A stretch of 64,000 bases of DNA from Akkermansiaceae bacterium. Lineage in GTDB: Bacteria > Verrucomicrobiota > Verrucomicrobiia > Verrucomicrobiales > Akkermansiaceae. This document shows positions 34,214-42,738 of this stretch, in pieces. The notes under the pieces are model-generated. The model made no database searches. It was not told where the DNA came from and saw only the letters and a program-made list of their open reading frames with translations. The position numbers were made by a program, and so were the translations under genes. The stretch lies in the NCBI GenBank assembly GCA_905182405.1, contig CAJJBQ010000001.1:744001-808000 (forward strand), in the 5' to 3' direction. Each line of letters begins with the position of its first letter. Position 1 is the stretch's first letter.

Positions 34214-35284
34214 ATGAAAATACTGATTGCCTGCGATAAATTTAAAGGGTCGCTTAGCGCGATTGAGGCTTGCGAAGCAATTGCGGCGGGCCTCCCTGAA
34301 CACGACTGCAAACTTTGTCCCATTGCCGACGGAGGCGAGGGGTTTGTTGATGCTCTTCTGGCAGTGGACGGTGGGGAAAAAGTCATGGCGCAATGCCGTG
34401 ACGCCCTTGGTCGTGAAGTGGCCGCTGAATATGCCCTCTTGTCGGATGGATCAGCGGTGATTGAAATGTCAGCCGCTAGCGGACTTTGGCGTATCGACGA
34501 GGCGGAGCAGGATCCTCTTTATAGCAATACCTATGGCACGGGGCAGCTCATGCGCCATGCGATCGAGCAGCATGGAGCGAAGCGACTTCTCGTGGGGATC
34601 GGCGGTTCTGCCACCAACGATGGCGGAGTGGGGATGGCCGAAGCGCTTGGAGTGATCTTCACGAATTCCGAGGGGCAGCCGGTGCTCCCAGTTCCTGCTA
34701 CATTTTTGGAGATAAAAATGATCGATCAATCGAGCCGCATCGATATGCCGCCTATCACAGTGGCCTGTGATGTGACCAATCCTTTGCTTGGTCCCCAGGG
34801 GGCGACCTCTATTTTTGGTCCTCAAAAAGGGGCTAAAGTGGATCAACTTTCCAAATTGGAGAAGGCGCTGGCTCATGTCGCTGCGCTGCTAGATTGTGAT
34901 TCCAATATTCCGGGAGCGGGCGCTGCAGGAGGACTTGGATTTGGTCTGCGTTATTTTTGTGACGCGGAGATGGTGAGTGGTTTTGAGCTTGTTTCGGAAG
35001 CGCTCAAGCTCGAGGAGCAGATTACAGATGCGGATCTCGTCATCACCGGGGAAGGATCGTTGGACGAGCAGACTCTCGAGGGAAAAGGACCAGCGGGTGT
35101 CGCTGCTCTCGCACGAAAGGCGGGCAAGAAGGTCATCGGCATCGCGGGGCAAGTCACCGATGAGGCGAAGCTACTTTTTGATCAAACTCTTGCGCTGGAG
35201 GATCTCGATCTTCCGCTTGAGATGCTCATGCGTGATGCTCGCTCCCTGTTGACTCAAATGGTGCGCGAGCGGGCGGCTTTGTAG
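34214..35284 (+). CDS. glycerate kinase (GlxK/GarK class)
   Basis: A 356-residue class of glycerate kinase that phosphorylates D-glycerate, usually to 2-phosphoglycerate. Family blocks: MKILIACDKFKGSLSAIEA at the N-terminus, CPIADGGEGFVDALL, VGIGGSATNDGGVGMAEALG and, near the C-terminus, ITGEGSLDEQTLEGKGPAGV. As last gene of the operon it would return the glycerate released by the phosphorylase to glycolysis. It ends 4 bp before the convergent protease gene. Confidence 0.9.
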   Translation: MKILIACDKFKGSLSAIEACEAIAAGLPEHDCKLCPIADGGEGFVDALLAVDGGEKVMAQCRDALGREVAAEYALLSDGSAVIEMSAASGLWRIDEAEQDPLYSNTYGTGQLMRHAIEQHGAKRLLVGIGGSATNDGGVGMAEALGVIFTNSEGQPVLPVPATFLEIKMIDQSSRIDMPPITVACDVTNPLLGPQGATSIFGPQKGAKVDQLSKLEKALAHVAALLDCDSNIPGAGAAGGLGFGLRYFCDAEMVSGFELVSEALKLEEQITDADLVITGEGSLDEQTLEGKGPAGVAALARKAGKKVIGIAGQVTDEAKLLFDQTLALEDLDLPLEMLMRDARSLLTQMVRERAAL

Positions 35285-35288
35285 ATCA

Positions 35289-38200
35289 CTAAGGTATCTG
35301 CAAAACGACAATTCTGAGGAAGAGACTCTCTTCGCTTTGAGTTTGAGTGACGCGCCGGTTCTGAATAGTGCCGCTTGCGGAAATAAGTGTGGAGGGGATT
35401 TCGCTCCAATCGCTCATATTCGATGATGACTCGGCACGATAGGAGATATCGTCTTTGGCAGAATCGATGCTGAAATCGACTGAGATGTTAGTGCCATCGC
35501 GGCTCACCTGTGGTCCGATTTGTGGATCAGTGGTCCAAGGGTCGGTATCGAAGGCATACTCCAAAAGATTCGCCTGACCATCACGATCTGCGTCGGCTGA
35601 TTCCATTCCTAATTCAGGGTCGGCTTGCTCATCGAGAGAGAAATTCAAGTTGCTCCATTGCTGATAGCTACTGATTTCGTTGGGCTGCCATAGGACCTGA
35701 TCGACCCAAGCCGAGTCGGCCCCATCGATCTCGAATTCATCTTTTTCGTATCTCCAGCTCAGGGTGTGAGATCCGGCTGGAATCGAGACAATCCGTTGAG
35801 TCCAAGAAACATCTCCACTTGCGGCAAACTGTTCCGTGCCATCCAAAGTGAAGCGCAGGAAGTCGAAGTCTTCCTCCGAGTCCACGCGGTAGTAGAAGGA
35901 AAAGGTGCCCGGGCCCTCCAGTTCGACTTGTAAGACCGAGTCCTCATTGTCGTTGATATTACCAGTTTGGGCAGAGTCCTCACCATCCTGGCTGAGATTA
36001 ACCTGTCCGGTCCATTGCTTGTCTCCACCGCTGGTCCAAACGAGGCCTGGGTAGTCGAGGGCTTGGCCCAAGGTTCTTGAAAAATTACCGGGAGTGAAGC
36101 GCAGATGATCGACCCAGCCCTTGTCGTCTCCGATGCTGTCGAGGAAGTCTTTCTCGTAGGTCCAACTCACGGTGTGGACCCCCTCGGGAATGATAAGGTC
36201 CGTTTCGGTCCAGTCGATATCTCCACTGATGGTGTTTTGCTCATTGCTGTCAAGCGAGACGCTGAGGAAGTCGTAACTTTCCTCGCTCGAGACTTTCCAT
36301 GCGAAAGTAAAGAGTCCCGGCCCGGTGATTGTCGTAGAAAAATTCGCGAACCCATTGTTGCTGATGTTCGAGGAAGCGACCGAGTCGGATCCATTGACGG
36401 AGGTCGCGGTATCCAAGAACCATTCACCGGTGCCAGAGGTCTCAAAAATAAATCCAGTGGTATCCAGTCCCTCGGCCAGGGGACCGCTCCCCGGAGCCTG
36501 AATGTTGATCAAGAGCGAGGCGCTGTCACTGCCATCGGAATTACTTGCGGTGAGAGTCACCGAGGTGGAACCGACGGTCGTGGGACTTCCCGAAATGAGA
36601 CCGCTGCCGGGGTTGAGCGTGAGGCCGGGAGGTAGAGGGTTCGCTTGATAAGAGGTTGGCGAGTGACTTGATTCGATTTGATAGCTGAAGGGCAATTCAC
36701 TGATGCCGGAGGCGTTCGTTGCACCGGAAATGACGGGAGGGGTGGGAATGCGGGCTTCGATGGAAATTATGACCTCGCCGTTACTCGTCCCGATGGCGTT
36801 GGAGGCGGTGAGTTCGACAGAAAAGGTACCCTCTGTAGTAGGAGTACCACTGATTAAGCCCGTTGTTCGATTGATCGAGAGACCGGGAGGGAGGTTGGCC
36901 GCAGTGAAAGAATTTGCGCCCTTATCTGCGAGGACCTGAAAGTTAAAATTAGCTTCAACAGTTCCGGAGGAGGTAGCGGCGTGGGAAAAAGAAGGGGGAT
37001 CGGTTATCGAGGTGGTGGGGGCACCGAAGATCTTGATCTCGGCGTTGTTCAAGGTTCCGGTTCGGCCCGAGCTGCTGTCGACCACCTTGAGCGTCCAAAT
37101 TCCTTGTGAGTTTTCTCCCCAGTTATGGACGGTCATCATCGTCCAGTCCGAAAAGTTCGCGCCTGTTCCCGTGTTCGGCATCGTGAGGAAGCTCTCGGTT
37201 CCGCTTGGCGAGATGAGAGAGAGGGTGAGCTGGCTACGTCGAGCGTGAGTGATGTTGGCGGTGAGGGTGACGTGCTCGACGCGCAGCGCTTGCGCGGAAC
37301 TGAGATCAAAGGTGGTGCTCGTTCCGCTGCTGGAATCGTCCGGGATGGCGAGATTCACGGGTCCACTGGCGAGGGTAACCTCTTCCTGATCGGGGAGGTT
37401 GGTCCAGTCGGTAGCAAGAGTCACGGCGGCTTGAGCATCGATCATTCCCGCACCAAATTCGTGGTTGAAATCGATTCCGGCGGCGTTGGTTTTCCAGCCG
37501 GAATCCGCAGGCCGGATCTTGAAGGCCGAGCGAATAAGGATTTCTTGAAAGTCGCGCCAGCGAAGCGCTGGATTGGCTTCGAGAATCAAGGCGCAGACTC
37601 CCGCGGCCAAGGGGGTCGCCGACGAGGTGCCTCCGAAGTCATCGGTGTAGGTGCCACTTGCGACCAAGGTTGTTGTCGTGATTCCTTGCCTGCCTCCATC
37701 GGAGGGCGCGGAAACCACCTTGGAAGCGCCGGGCTCCGAGTAGTCGGAGCGCTCGCCCCGGTCGGTGACTGCGCCGATCGCGATCGTATAGATCGACGAA
37801 GCATAGGCATCGTAGTTTACGTTGTCATTGGCGTAGCCATTTCCGGCGGCCCAGAGATGGACCGTGCCAAGCCCGCTGCGGCCGCTCTCCACGGAGCTCT
37901 TGAAGGCGGCTTTCACGAGAGGTCCGGGTGCATCGAGCGTGCCTTGATCATCGAAAGGGCCCCAGCTGTTGCTTTTAATTGAGATGAGATCGTTACGCCA
38001 GCTTATCGCTTCGGCTTCTTCGGCATCGCTGACATCTCCTGCGATTAAGCGAAGCCCGACGAGGGTCGCTTGGGGAGCTGCGCCGGTTCCGCCGATGCTA
38101 TTGTTTCCGCGACCTGCAGCGACGCCGGCACAGGCGGTTCCGTGGTCATCGATGGTATTGAAAGGAGTCGGGTCGTCCGGCGTTGCGTCATTCCAATCAT

Positions 38201-38933
38201 GGTCGATCGCGGTGTTGGTGTTGGCACTGAGATCCGGGTGCGATGTTTCCAGGCCGTCATCGACGATGCCTACCAAGATGCCACTCCCTTGATAAGTGTC
38301 CCAAACGGTCGTGATGTTGACGTCGATTCCGGCAGTGGCGCCATTTTGTCCTGTGTTGTTTAAGTGCCACTGATAGCGGGGGTTCGAACCGCTGTGGGCG
38401 TAGCGCGGATCATTCGGGACCAAGCGCTTCTTTCGGGATTTTGCGAGTAGCGGTTGGGCGCTATGTACGCCAGCGGTCTCACGGACCCTCTTGAGTAGGG
38501 CGAGGGAGTCTCCTGAGTTCGCGAATTCCAGGATGAGATAGTTGGGCGCAAATTCGGGAATGGTCGAAGACGTCGCGCCCGCGGAATCGGCGATGGCATC
38601 AGAAGCGGCAACGGCTTCCAGGGCCACCAGAATGCGTCGGGTGAGGACGTGTCGGTTCGCCTTGCTTCGTTTTTTCCCTTTCGGGTAGATGACTAGATCA
38701 AAGCGATTTTTGCTCCGCGCTGCGAGCGCTTGGGCGAACGCGAGAGTTTTCGGCGCAGTCCCCTGATCGGGGATTTTCGTGGCGTGAGCGACCTGACCGC
38801 TCTCGGGATGGCATTGGAGCTCATCGCAGGCGACTTCGTAAGCGACGTTTTCGATCCAGATTTCTTCAAAAGGAATCCTAGCTTGCAGAAGTTGGATGGC
38901 CAAAATCCCAAGGAGGCAAAAAATTGGTCTCAT
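35289..38933 (-). CDS. S8 subtilisin/kexin-like protease with P-domain, Ig-like and repeated C-terminal domains
   Basis: A 1214-residue secreted serine protease. Order: signal peptide (1-18); propeptide with a basic site RKKR (167-170) just before LVPNDPRY; catalytic domain with Asp225 (VGIVDDGLETSHPDL), His264 (DDHGTACAGVAAG) and the Ser in GGTSSATPLAAG (~435); a proprotein-convertase P-domain (~520-640); two putative Ig (He_PIG) domains with LPPGLSINRTTGLISGTPT and LPPGLTLNPGSGLISGSPT; two copies of a ~120-residue beta-sandwich with GDIDWTETDLIIPEGVHTVSW-type and GDVSWTQRIVSIPAGSHTLSW-type segments; and a C-terminal AxxxxxGxxNLLEYAF plus SSNMSDW module typical of verrucomicrobial exoproteins. 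It probably digests extracellular protein. The ends of the gene are free of neighbours except for the 4-bp gap to the glycerate kinase. Confidence 0.9.
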   Translation of the reverse strand: MRPIFCLLGILAIQLLQARIPFEEIWIENVAYEVACDELQCHPESGQVAHATKIPDQGTAPKTLAFAQALAARSKNRFDLVIYPKGKKRSKANRHVLTRRILVALEAVAASDAIADSAGATSSTIPEFAPNYLILEFANSGDSLALLKRVRETAGVHSAQPLLAKSRKKRLVPNDPRYAHSGSNPRYQWHLNNTGQNGATAGIDVNITTVWDTYQGSGILVGIVDDGLETSHPDLSANTNTAIDHDWNDATPDDPTPFNTIDDHGTACAGVAAGRGNNSIGGTGAAPQATLVGLRLIAGDVSDAEEAEAISWRNDLISIKSNSWGPFDDQGTLDAPGPLVKAAFKSSVESGRSGLGTVHLWAAGNGYANDNVNYDAYASSIYTIAIGAVTDRGERSDYSEPGASKVVSAPSDGGRQGITTTTLVASGTYTDDFGGTSSATPLAAGVCALILEANPALRWRDFQEILIRSAFKIRPADSGWKTNAAGIDFNHEFGAGMIDAQAAVTLATDWTNLPDQEEVTLASGPVNLAIPDDSSSGTSTTFDLSSAQALRVEHVTLTANITHARRSQLTLSLISPSGTESFLTMPNTGTGANFSDWTMMTVHNWGENSQGIWTLKVVDSSSGRTGTLNNAEIKIFGAPTTSITDPPSFSHAATSSGTVEANFNFQVLADKGANSFTAANLPPGLSINRTTGLISGTPTTEGTFSVELTASNAIGTSNGEVIISIEARIPTPPVISGATNASGISELPFSYQIESSHSPTSYQANPLPPGLTLNPGSGLISGSPTTVGSTSVTLTASNSDGSDSASLLINIQAPGSGPLAEGLDTTGFIFETSGTGEWFLDTATSVNGSDSVASSNISNNGFANFSTTITGPGLFTFAWKVSSEESYDFLSVSLDSNEQNTISGDIDWTETDLIIPEGVHTVSWTYEKDFLDSIGDDKGWVDHLRFTPGNFSRTLGQALDYPGLVWTSGGDKQWTGQVNLSQDGEDSAQTGNINDNEDSVLQVELEGPGTFSFYYRVDSEEDFDFLRFTLDGTEQFAASGDVSWTQRIVSIPAGSHTLSWRYEKDEFEIDGADSAWVDQVLWQPNEISSYQQWSNLNFSLDEQADPELGMESADADRDGQANLLEYAFDTDPWTTDPQIGPQVSRDGTNISVDFSIDSAKDDISYRAESSSNMSDWSEIPSTLISASGTIQNRRVTQTQSEESLFLRIVVLQIP

Positions 38934-39356
38934 AGATTTATATGAATATTATCCTAAGCGAAAGGCAGTGGGTGCACAGGCTCAATTTTTGAGCCTGTGC
39001 CGCTTAGGATCGGATTCAGGGTTTGACTCTTGACGAGATCTTCAGGTGATCAATAAGCCTTCCCGAGGCCCATGAAGGGTAGGATCAGGATTGATCGTCT
39101 GATTTGCTCAGTCTTGTGATTTGGCCACTTGGCCTCCCGCTCATGCTGAAGGAGATGTTTGCCGAATAGCCAAAGGCTCTTTCCGAGCCTGAACTCGAGG
39201 GACAGATCGATTCGATGATTGGAGTTATCGGGGTCGCGAGAACTGGCCTTAGACCGTCAAGCAGCATCGCGATCGAAGATGGGGTGTTTCTAATTCGGTG
39301 TAAAAAAGTGACTTTACGCCGTGTATTATAGGCTAGATTTGGCACTAATAGATGAC
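38934..39356. other. divergent intergenic region with a large hairpin
   Basis: Upstream of the protease (minus) and of the radical SAM gene (plus). Besides the hairpin at its left end I see no feature. A minus frame at 39085-39345 is open but shows no family resemblance. Confidence 0.5.
38951..39010. repeat. nested inverted repeat (long hairpin)
   Basis: Outer arms ATCCTAAGCG and CGCTTAGGAT (10 bp, perfect) enclose inner arms CACAGGCTCA and TGAGCCTGTG (10 bp, perfect) with a 5-base loop. On the left 14 unpaired bases lie between the arms, on the right one. It sits 18 bp upstream of the protease start, with no T-run. It could be a protein-binding site, a structured leader of the protease mRNA or a small mobile relic. 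Confidence 0.7.
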
Positions 39357-40676
39357 ATGGCAGCTTCGGCAGAAAAAAAGAAAGAGACGCGGGCAGGAAA
39401 TTATTTTATCTCGAACTATCCACCGTTTTCGTTTTGGTCGGAGGATGAAAACGCTCTGGTCGACGATACCTATGCGCAGCCTTCGAAGGAGGGCGTTCCT
39501 TTAGGGCTTTACCACCATATTCCGTTTTGCCGACGGCGTTGCCATTTTTGCTATTTCCGGGTATACACCGATAAGAGCGCGGATGAGATCAAGGATTATC
39601 TCGATTGCACGGTGAAGGAGCTGGAGGTGATGGCGCGCAAGCCACTCATCGCGGGGCGAAAGCCGCAGTTTGTCTACTTCGGGGGAGGGACTCCTTCTTA
39701 TCTCTCGGCGAAACAGCTGGTGGATTTAACCGACCGTATGAAGGCGATCTTGCCGTGGGATGAAGCTCAGGAAGTGGCCTTCGAGTGTGAACCGGGAACT
39801 CTGAATGCGGGGAAGCTGGCGGCGATTAAAGATATCGGGGTGACGCGACTCAGCTTGGGGATCGAGAACTTCGACGACCACATTTTGGAAATTAATGGCC
39901 GTGCGCATCGTTCGAAAGAGGTGGGCCGGGCTTACGAACGTGCCCTAGCGGAAGGCTTTGATCAGATCAATATCGATCTCATCTCCGGGATGATCGAGGA
40001 GACCGAGGAGAACTGGCAGCGTAACATCGAGAAAACGATCGAACTTTCTCCTGACAGCGTGACCATTTATCAGATGGAAATTCCCTACAACACGACCATT
40101 TATCGCGAGATGAAGGACAACGGGAAGCTGATCGCGCCCGTGGCGGATTGGGAAACGAAACGGCGCTGGGTAAAGGAAGCTTTCGCGGCTCTTGAGAGCG
40201 CGGGTTACACTATCAGCTCGGGTTACACGGCGGTGAAGAATCCGGAGAAGACGAAGTTTGTTTACCGCGATTCTCTCTGGGGAGGGGCAGATCTTTTGGG
40301 ATTGGGAGTGGCGTCATTTTCCCATGCCGCAGGAGTCCACTATCAGAACTTCACCGAGATCGATGACTACACGAAAGCGATCGAAGCGGGACAGATGCCG
40401 ACGAAGCGAAGCTTCCGCACGAACGAGGAGCAGCGCATGATTCGTGAATTCATCCTGCAGATGAAGCTGGGGAAGGTAGAAAGTAGTTACTTTGAGCAGA
40501 AGTTTGGCGTTGATGTTCTGTCGCGCTGGAATGGTGAGCTTGAGCAATTAAGAAGCGAGGGGCTGCTGAAGATTTCGGATGATAAGATTTTCCTTGAGCG
40601 CGATGGCCTGCTCTGTGTCGATAACATCCTCCATGACTTTTTCCTGCCTGAACATCGGACTGATCAACTAGTCTAA
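39357..40676 (+). CDS. HemN-like radical SAM protein
   Basis: A 439-residue radical SAM enzyme of the coproporphyrinogen III oxidase-like group. The Fe-S motif is Cys58/62/65 (CRRRCHFC, followed by YFRVY), and the SAM-binding GGGTPS follows (FGGGTPSYLS). The C-terminal HemN domain is present (ISDDKIFLERDGLLCVDNIL). HemN-like proteins include true porphyrin oxidases, HemW-type haem proteins and C-methyltransferases or cyclopropanases. The gene is two bases from a chorismate-lyase-like gene and in a cassette with a halogenase-like protein, so a secondary-metabolite role is more likely than haem synthesis. ATG 39357 was chosen over GTG 39321. Confidence 0.85.
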   Translation: MAASAEKKKETRAGNYFISNYPPFSFWSEDENALVDDTYAQPSKEGVPLGLYHHIPFCRRRCHFCYFRVYTDKSADEIKDYLDCTVKELEVMARKPLIAGRKPQFVYFGGGTPSYLSAKQLVDLTDRMKAILPWDEAQEVAFECEPGTLNAGKLAAIKDIGVTRLSLGIENFDDHILEINGRAHRSKEVGRAYERALAEGFDQINIDLISGMIEETEENWQRNIEKTIELSPDSVTIYQMEIPYNTTIYREMKDNGKLIAPVADWETKRRWVKEAFAALESAGYTISSGYTAVKNPEKTKFVYRDSLWGGADLLGLGVASFSHAAGVHYQNFTEIDDYTKAIEAGQMPTKRSFRTNEEQRMIREFILQMKLGKVESSYFEQKFGVDVLSRWNGELEQLRSEGLLKISDDKIFLERDGLLCVDNILHDFFLPEHRTDQLV

Positions 40677-40678
40677 AT

Positions 40679-41206
40679 ATGGAGATTTCCCAGCAGATCA
40701 GTGACTTGCGCAAGAAGTCGCTGCTTCACGGCGTCGAATTCGAGTGGATCGAATCTGATGAACTAGAACGGCCCTATCGGGATCTCCTGCTTCATCAACG
40801 GGACATGACTTCGACGCTCGCTCGATTTCATGGTGCGGAGATTTCTCTAAAGATTCTTCAAGAACGTTCGGAAGGGGATTTCTATTTGCGGGAGGTACTA
40901 CTATCAGCAGGGCCTAAGGTAGTGGAATATGGTTTGATCGAGGTGGCAGTGAACCATTTAGAGGAGTCACTGAGGAACAAGATCTTAAGCGGCGAGGAGC
41001 CCTTGGGTGGGATCTTGAACGACAGTGGTTTGGACTATCACAGTCAGCCCGTCGGGTTCTTCCAGATTGAGAGTCGCAAATTCACGCCTGATTTTTTTCC
41101 GTTTGCGGGTGGCAAATTTCTATTTGGGCGCTATAATACCTTGCTCGATGGCGATCGTCGAATATTGGCGCGCATTGTGGAAATATTACCTTACGAAGAA
41201 TCATGA
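40679..41206 (+). CDS. chorismate lyase-like protein (UbiC/Rv2949c-like)
   Basis: A 175-residue protein resembling chorismate pyruvate-lyases, which make 4-hydroxybenzoate and pyruvate from chorismate. Similar features are LLLHQRDMTSTLARFHG early, VVEYGLIEVAVNHLEESLRN in the middle, and a PLGGILNDSGLDYHSQPVG segment followed by FFQIES. The family call rests on this pattern only and active-site residues cannot be confirmed. It overlaps the halogenase-like gene by 4 bp, so the two products should be made together. Confidence 0.55.
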   Translation: MEISQQISDLRKKSLLHGVEFEWIESDELERPYRDLLLHQRDMTSTLARFHGAEISLKILQERSEGDFYLREVLLSAGPKVVEYGLIEVAVNHLEESLRNKILSGEEPLGGILNDSGLDYHSQPVGFFQIESRKFTPDFFPFAGGKFLFGRYNTLLDGDRRILARIVEILPYEES

Positions 41207-42480
41207 TCTCGAACCTGAGTTACGACTGTGATGTTATCATCGTCGGTGCCGGTCCTGCTGGATGCACCGCTGCGACAATCCTTGCTGAAGAGAAGGGGAA
41301 GAAAGTCATTGTTTTGGAGAAAGAGCATTTTCCGCGCTATCACGTAGGCGAGTCGTTGATTCCGCATTGTTACGATACCATCGAACGGCTTGGCATGGTG
41401 GATCGCTTAAACGAGAAGGGCTTTCAGAGTAAGCAGAGCGTGCAGTTCGTGAATCCCGACGGGAAGGTTTCGGCTCCGTTTTACTTTGCGAAGCACAGCG
41501 ATCATCCACGTTCCAAGAGCTGGCAGGTGGATCGCGAAACTTTCGACACCATGATGATGGAGCGGGCTCGGGAATCCGGGGCCGAAGTACGCGAAGGGGT
41601 CAATGTGATCGGATTTATTGAAGAGGACGGATTCATCGTGGGAGTGAAGGCCGAGAGTGCCGACGGAAGCCGCTTTGAGCTTCGAGCACCGATGACGATG
41701 GATGCCTCAGGTCGTGATGCCATTTTTCAACGGAAGAAGAAGTGGCGGAAACGAGATCCAAAGCTGAACAAGATCGCTATTTGGACCAACTACAAGGGTG
41801 CAAAGCGTGACCCGGGTATCGACGAAGGAGCGACTACTGTTGCTTACGTTGAGGGTAAGGGTTGGTTTTGGAATATTCCTCTAAAGGACGATATTGTGAG
41901 CACGGGAATCGTGGCGGAACGTGACTACTTGTATCGTGGTTCACGTGATCTCAAGGAGATCTACGAACGCGAGATTAAGGAGAACAAGTGGATCGAGGAG
42001 CATCTTTCGGAAGGGGAGCAGTTTGGAAAATACTGGGTCGCCGGCGAATATTCTTATCGGGCGGAGCATTGCGCGACCGATGGCTTGGTCTTGATTGGTG
42101 ATGCTTTTTCATTTTTGGATCCGGTATTTTCCTCGGGGGTTTATTTGGCACTTACGAGTGGCGCGATGGGGGCTGATGCGGTTGCGGCGGCCTTGGAAAA
42201 CAAGGATACCCGCGCGGAACAATTTTTGCCCTACGGGGAGCGACTTTGTAAAGGGATCGAGTGGATGAGGAAGCTCGTCTATGCCTTTTACGACGAGAAT
42301 TTCAGTTTCAAGGACGTGGTGATGAAATACGAAGAAGTGCAACACTCGTTGACTGATTGTCTTATCGGCGATCTCATCGATCATGACTACACTGAGCTCT
42401 TTGAGCGAGTGTCTGAGTTTGCGGAGCTTCCGGAGGATCTGCCTCATGGGAAGTCGGTTGCGAGTGAGGTTGGGGTTTGA
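41203..42480 (+). CDS. flavin-dependent halogenase-like oxidoreductase
   Basis: A 425-residue FAD protein. The FAD-binding motif is VIIVGAGPAGCTAA (11-24), followed by the RYHVGESLIP block shared by halogenases and geranylgeranyl-reductase-like enzymes. WFWNIP at 221-226 fits the WxWxIP motif of flavin-dependent halogenases. The second FAD motif is GLVLIGDAFSFLDPVFSSG. Substrate may be a free or carrier-bound aromatic acid produced with the chorismate-lyase-like partner. A non-halogenating hydroxylase or reductase remains possible, since several relatives keep part of the motif. Confidence 0.8.
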   Translation: MISNLSYDCDVIIVGAGPAGCTAATILAEEKGKKVIVLEKEHFPRYHVGESLIPHCYDTIERLGMVDRLNEKGFQSKQSVQFVNPDGKVSAPFYFAKHSDHPRSKSWQVDRETFDTMMMERARESGAEVREGVNVIGFIEEDGFIVGVKAESADGSRFELRAPMTMDASGRDAIFQRKKKWRKRDPKLNKIAIWTNYKGAKRDPGIDEGATTVAYVEGKGWFWNIPLKDDIVSTGIVAERDYLYRGSRDLKEIYEREIKENKWIEEHLSEGEQFGKYWVAGEYSYRAEHCATDGLVLIGDAFSFLDPVFSSGVYLALTSGAMGADAVAAALENKDTRAEQFLPYGERLCKGIEWMRKLVYAFYDENFSFKDVVMKYEEVQHSLTDCLIGDLIDHDYTELFERVSEFAELPEDLPHGKSVASEVGV

Positions 42481-42679
42481 TGGATGAGGAGATTTTTTTT
42501 GAATCACAACCGGAACGACATGGAACCGGAATGAAATGGAGATCGCCTCGTTGAGGCTGGAAATTGGGCCGCTTTAGTGAGTCCTTCTGGAGACTTGGAA
42601 AAAATGGAGCAAGGCCCTCCTTCGTCGAAGCTGCGGCGGGATAAGCGCCCAAGTTTCTTTGGGGATGGGTGCGAACCGG

Positions 42680-42702
42680 CACCCTTTTGAGGGTGGTTTT
42701 TT
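42680..42702 (+). terminator. probable Rho-independent terminator
   Basis: CACCC, loop TTTTGA, GGGTG, then GTTTTTTC. The stem is short (5-6 bp) but the T-run is good. It lies 200 bp after the halogenase-like gene and so separates the three-gene cassette from the next gene. Confidence 0.55.
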
Positions 42703-42738
42703 CTTGGCGTGGTGGGCGAGGTTGTCAGAATCGCTTCA

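Noticed and set aside
42541..42660. possible tRNA or small RNA after the halogenase-like gene
   Set aside because: I looked for a cloverleaf (CCA end, TTCGA loop) and found none; no tRNA or rRNA was seen anywhere in the window.
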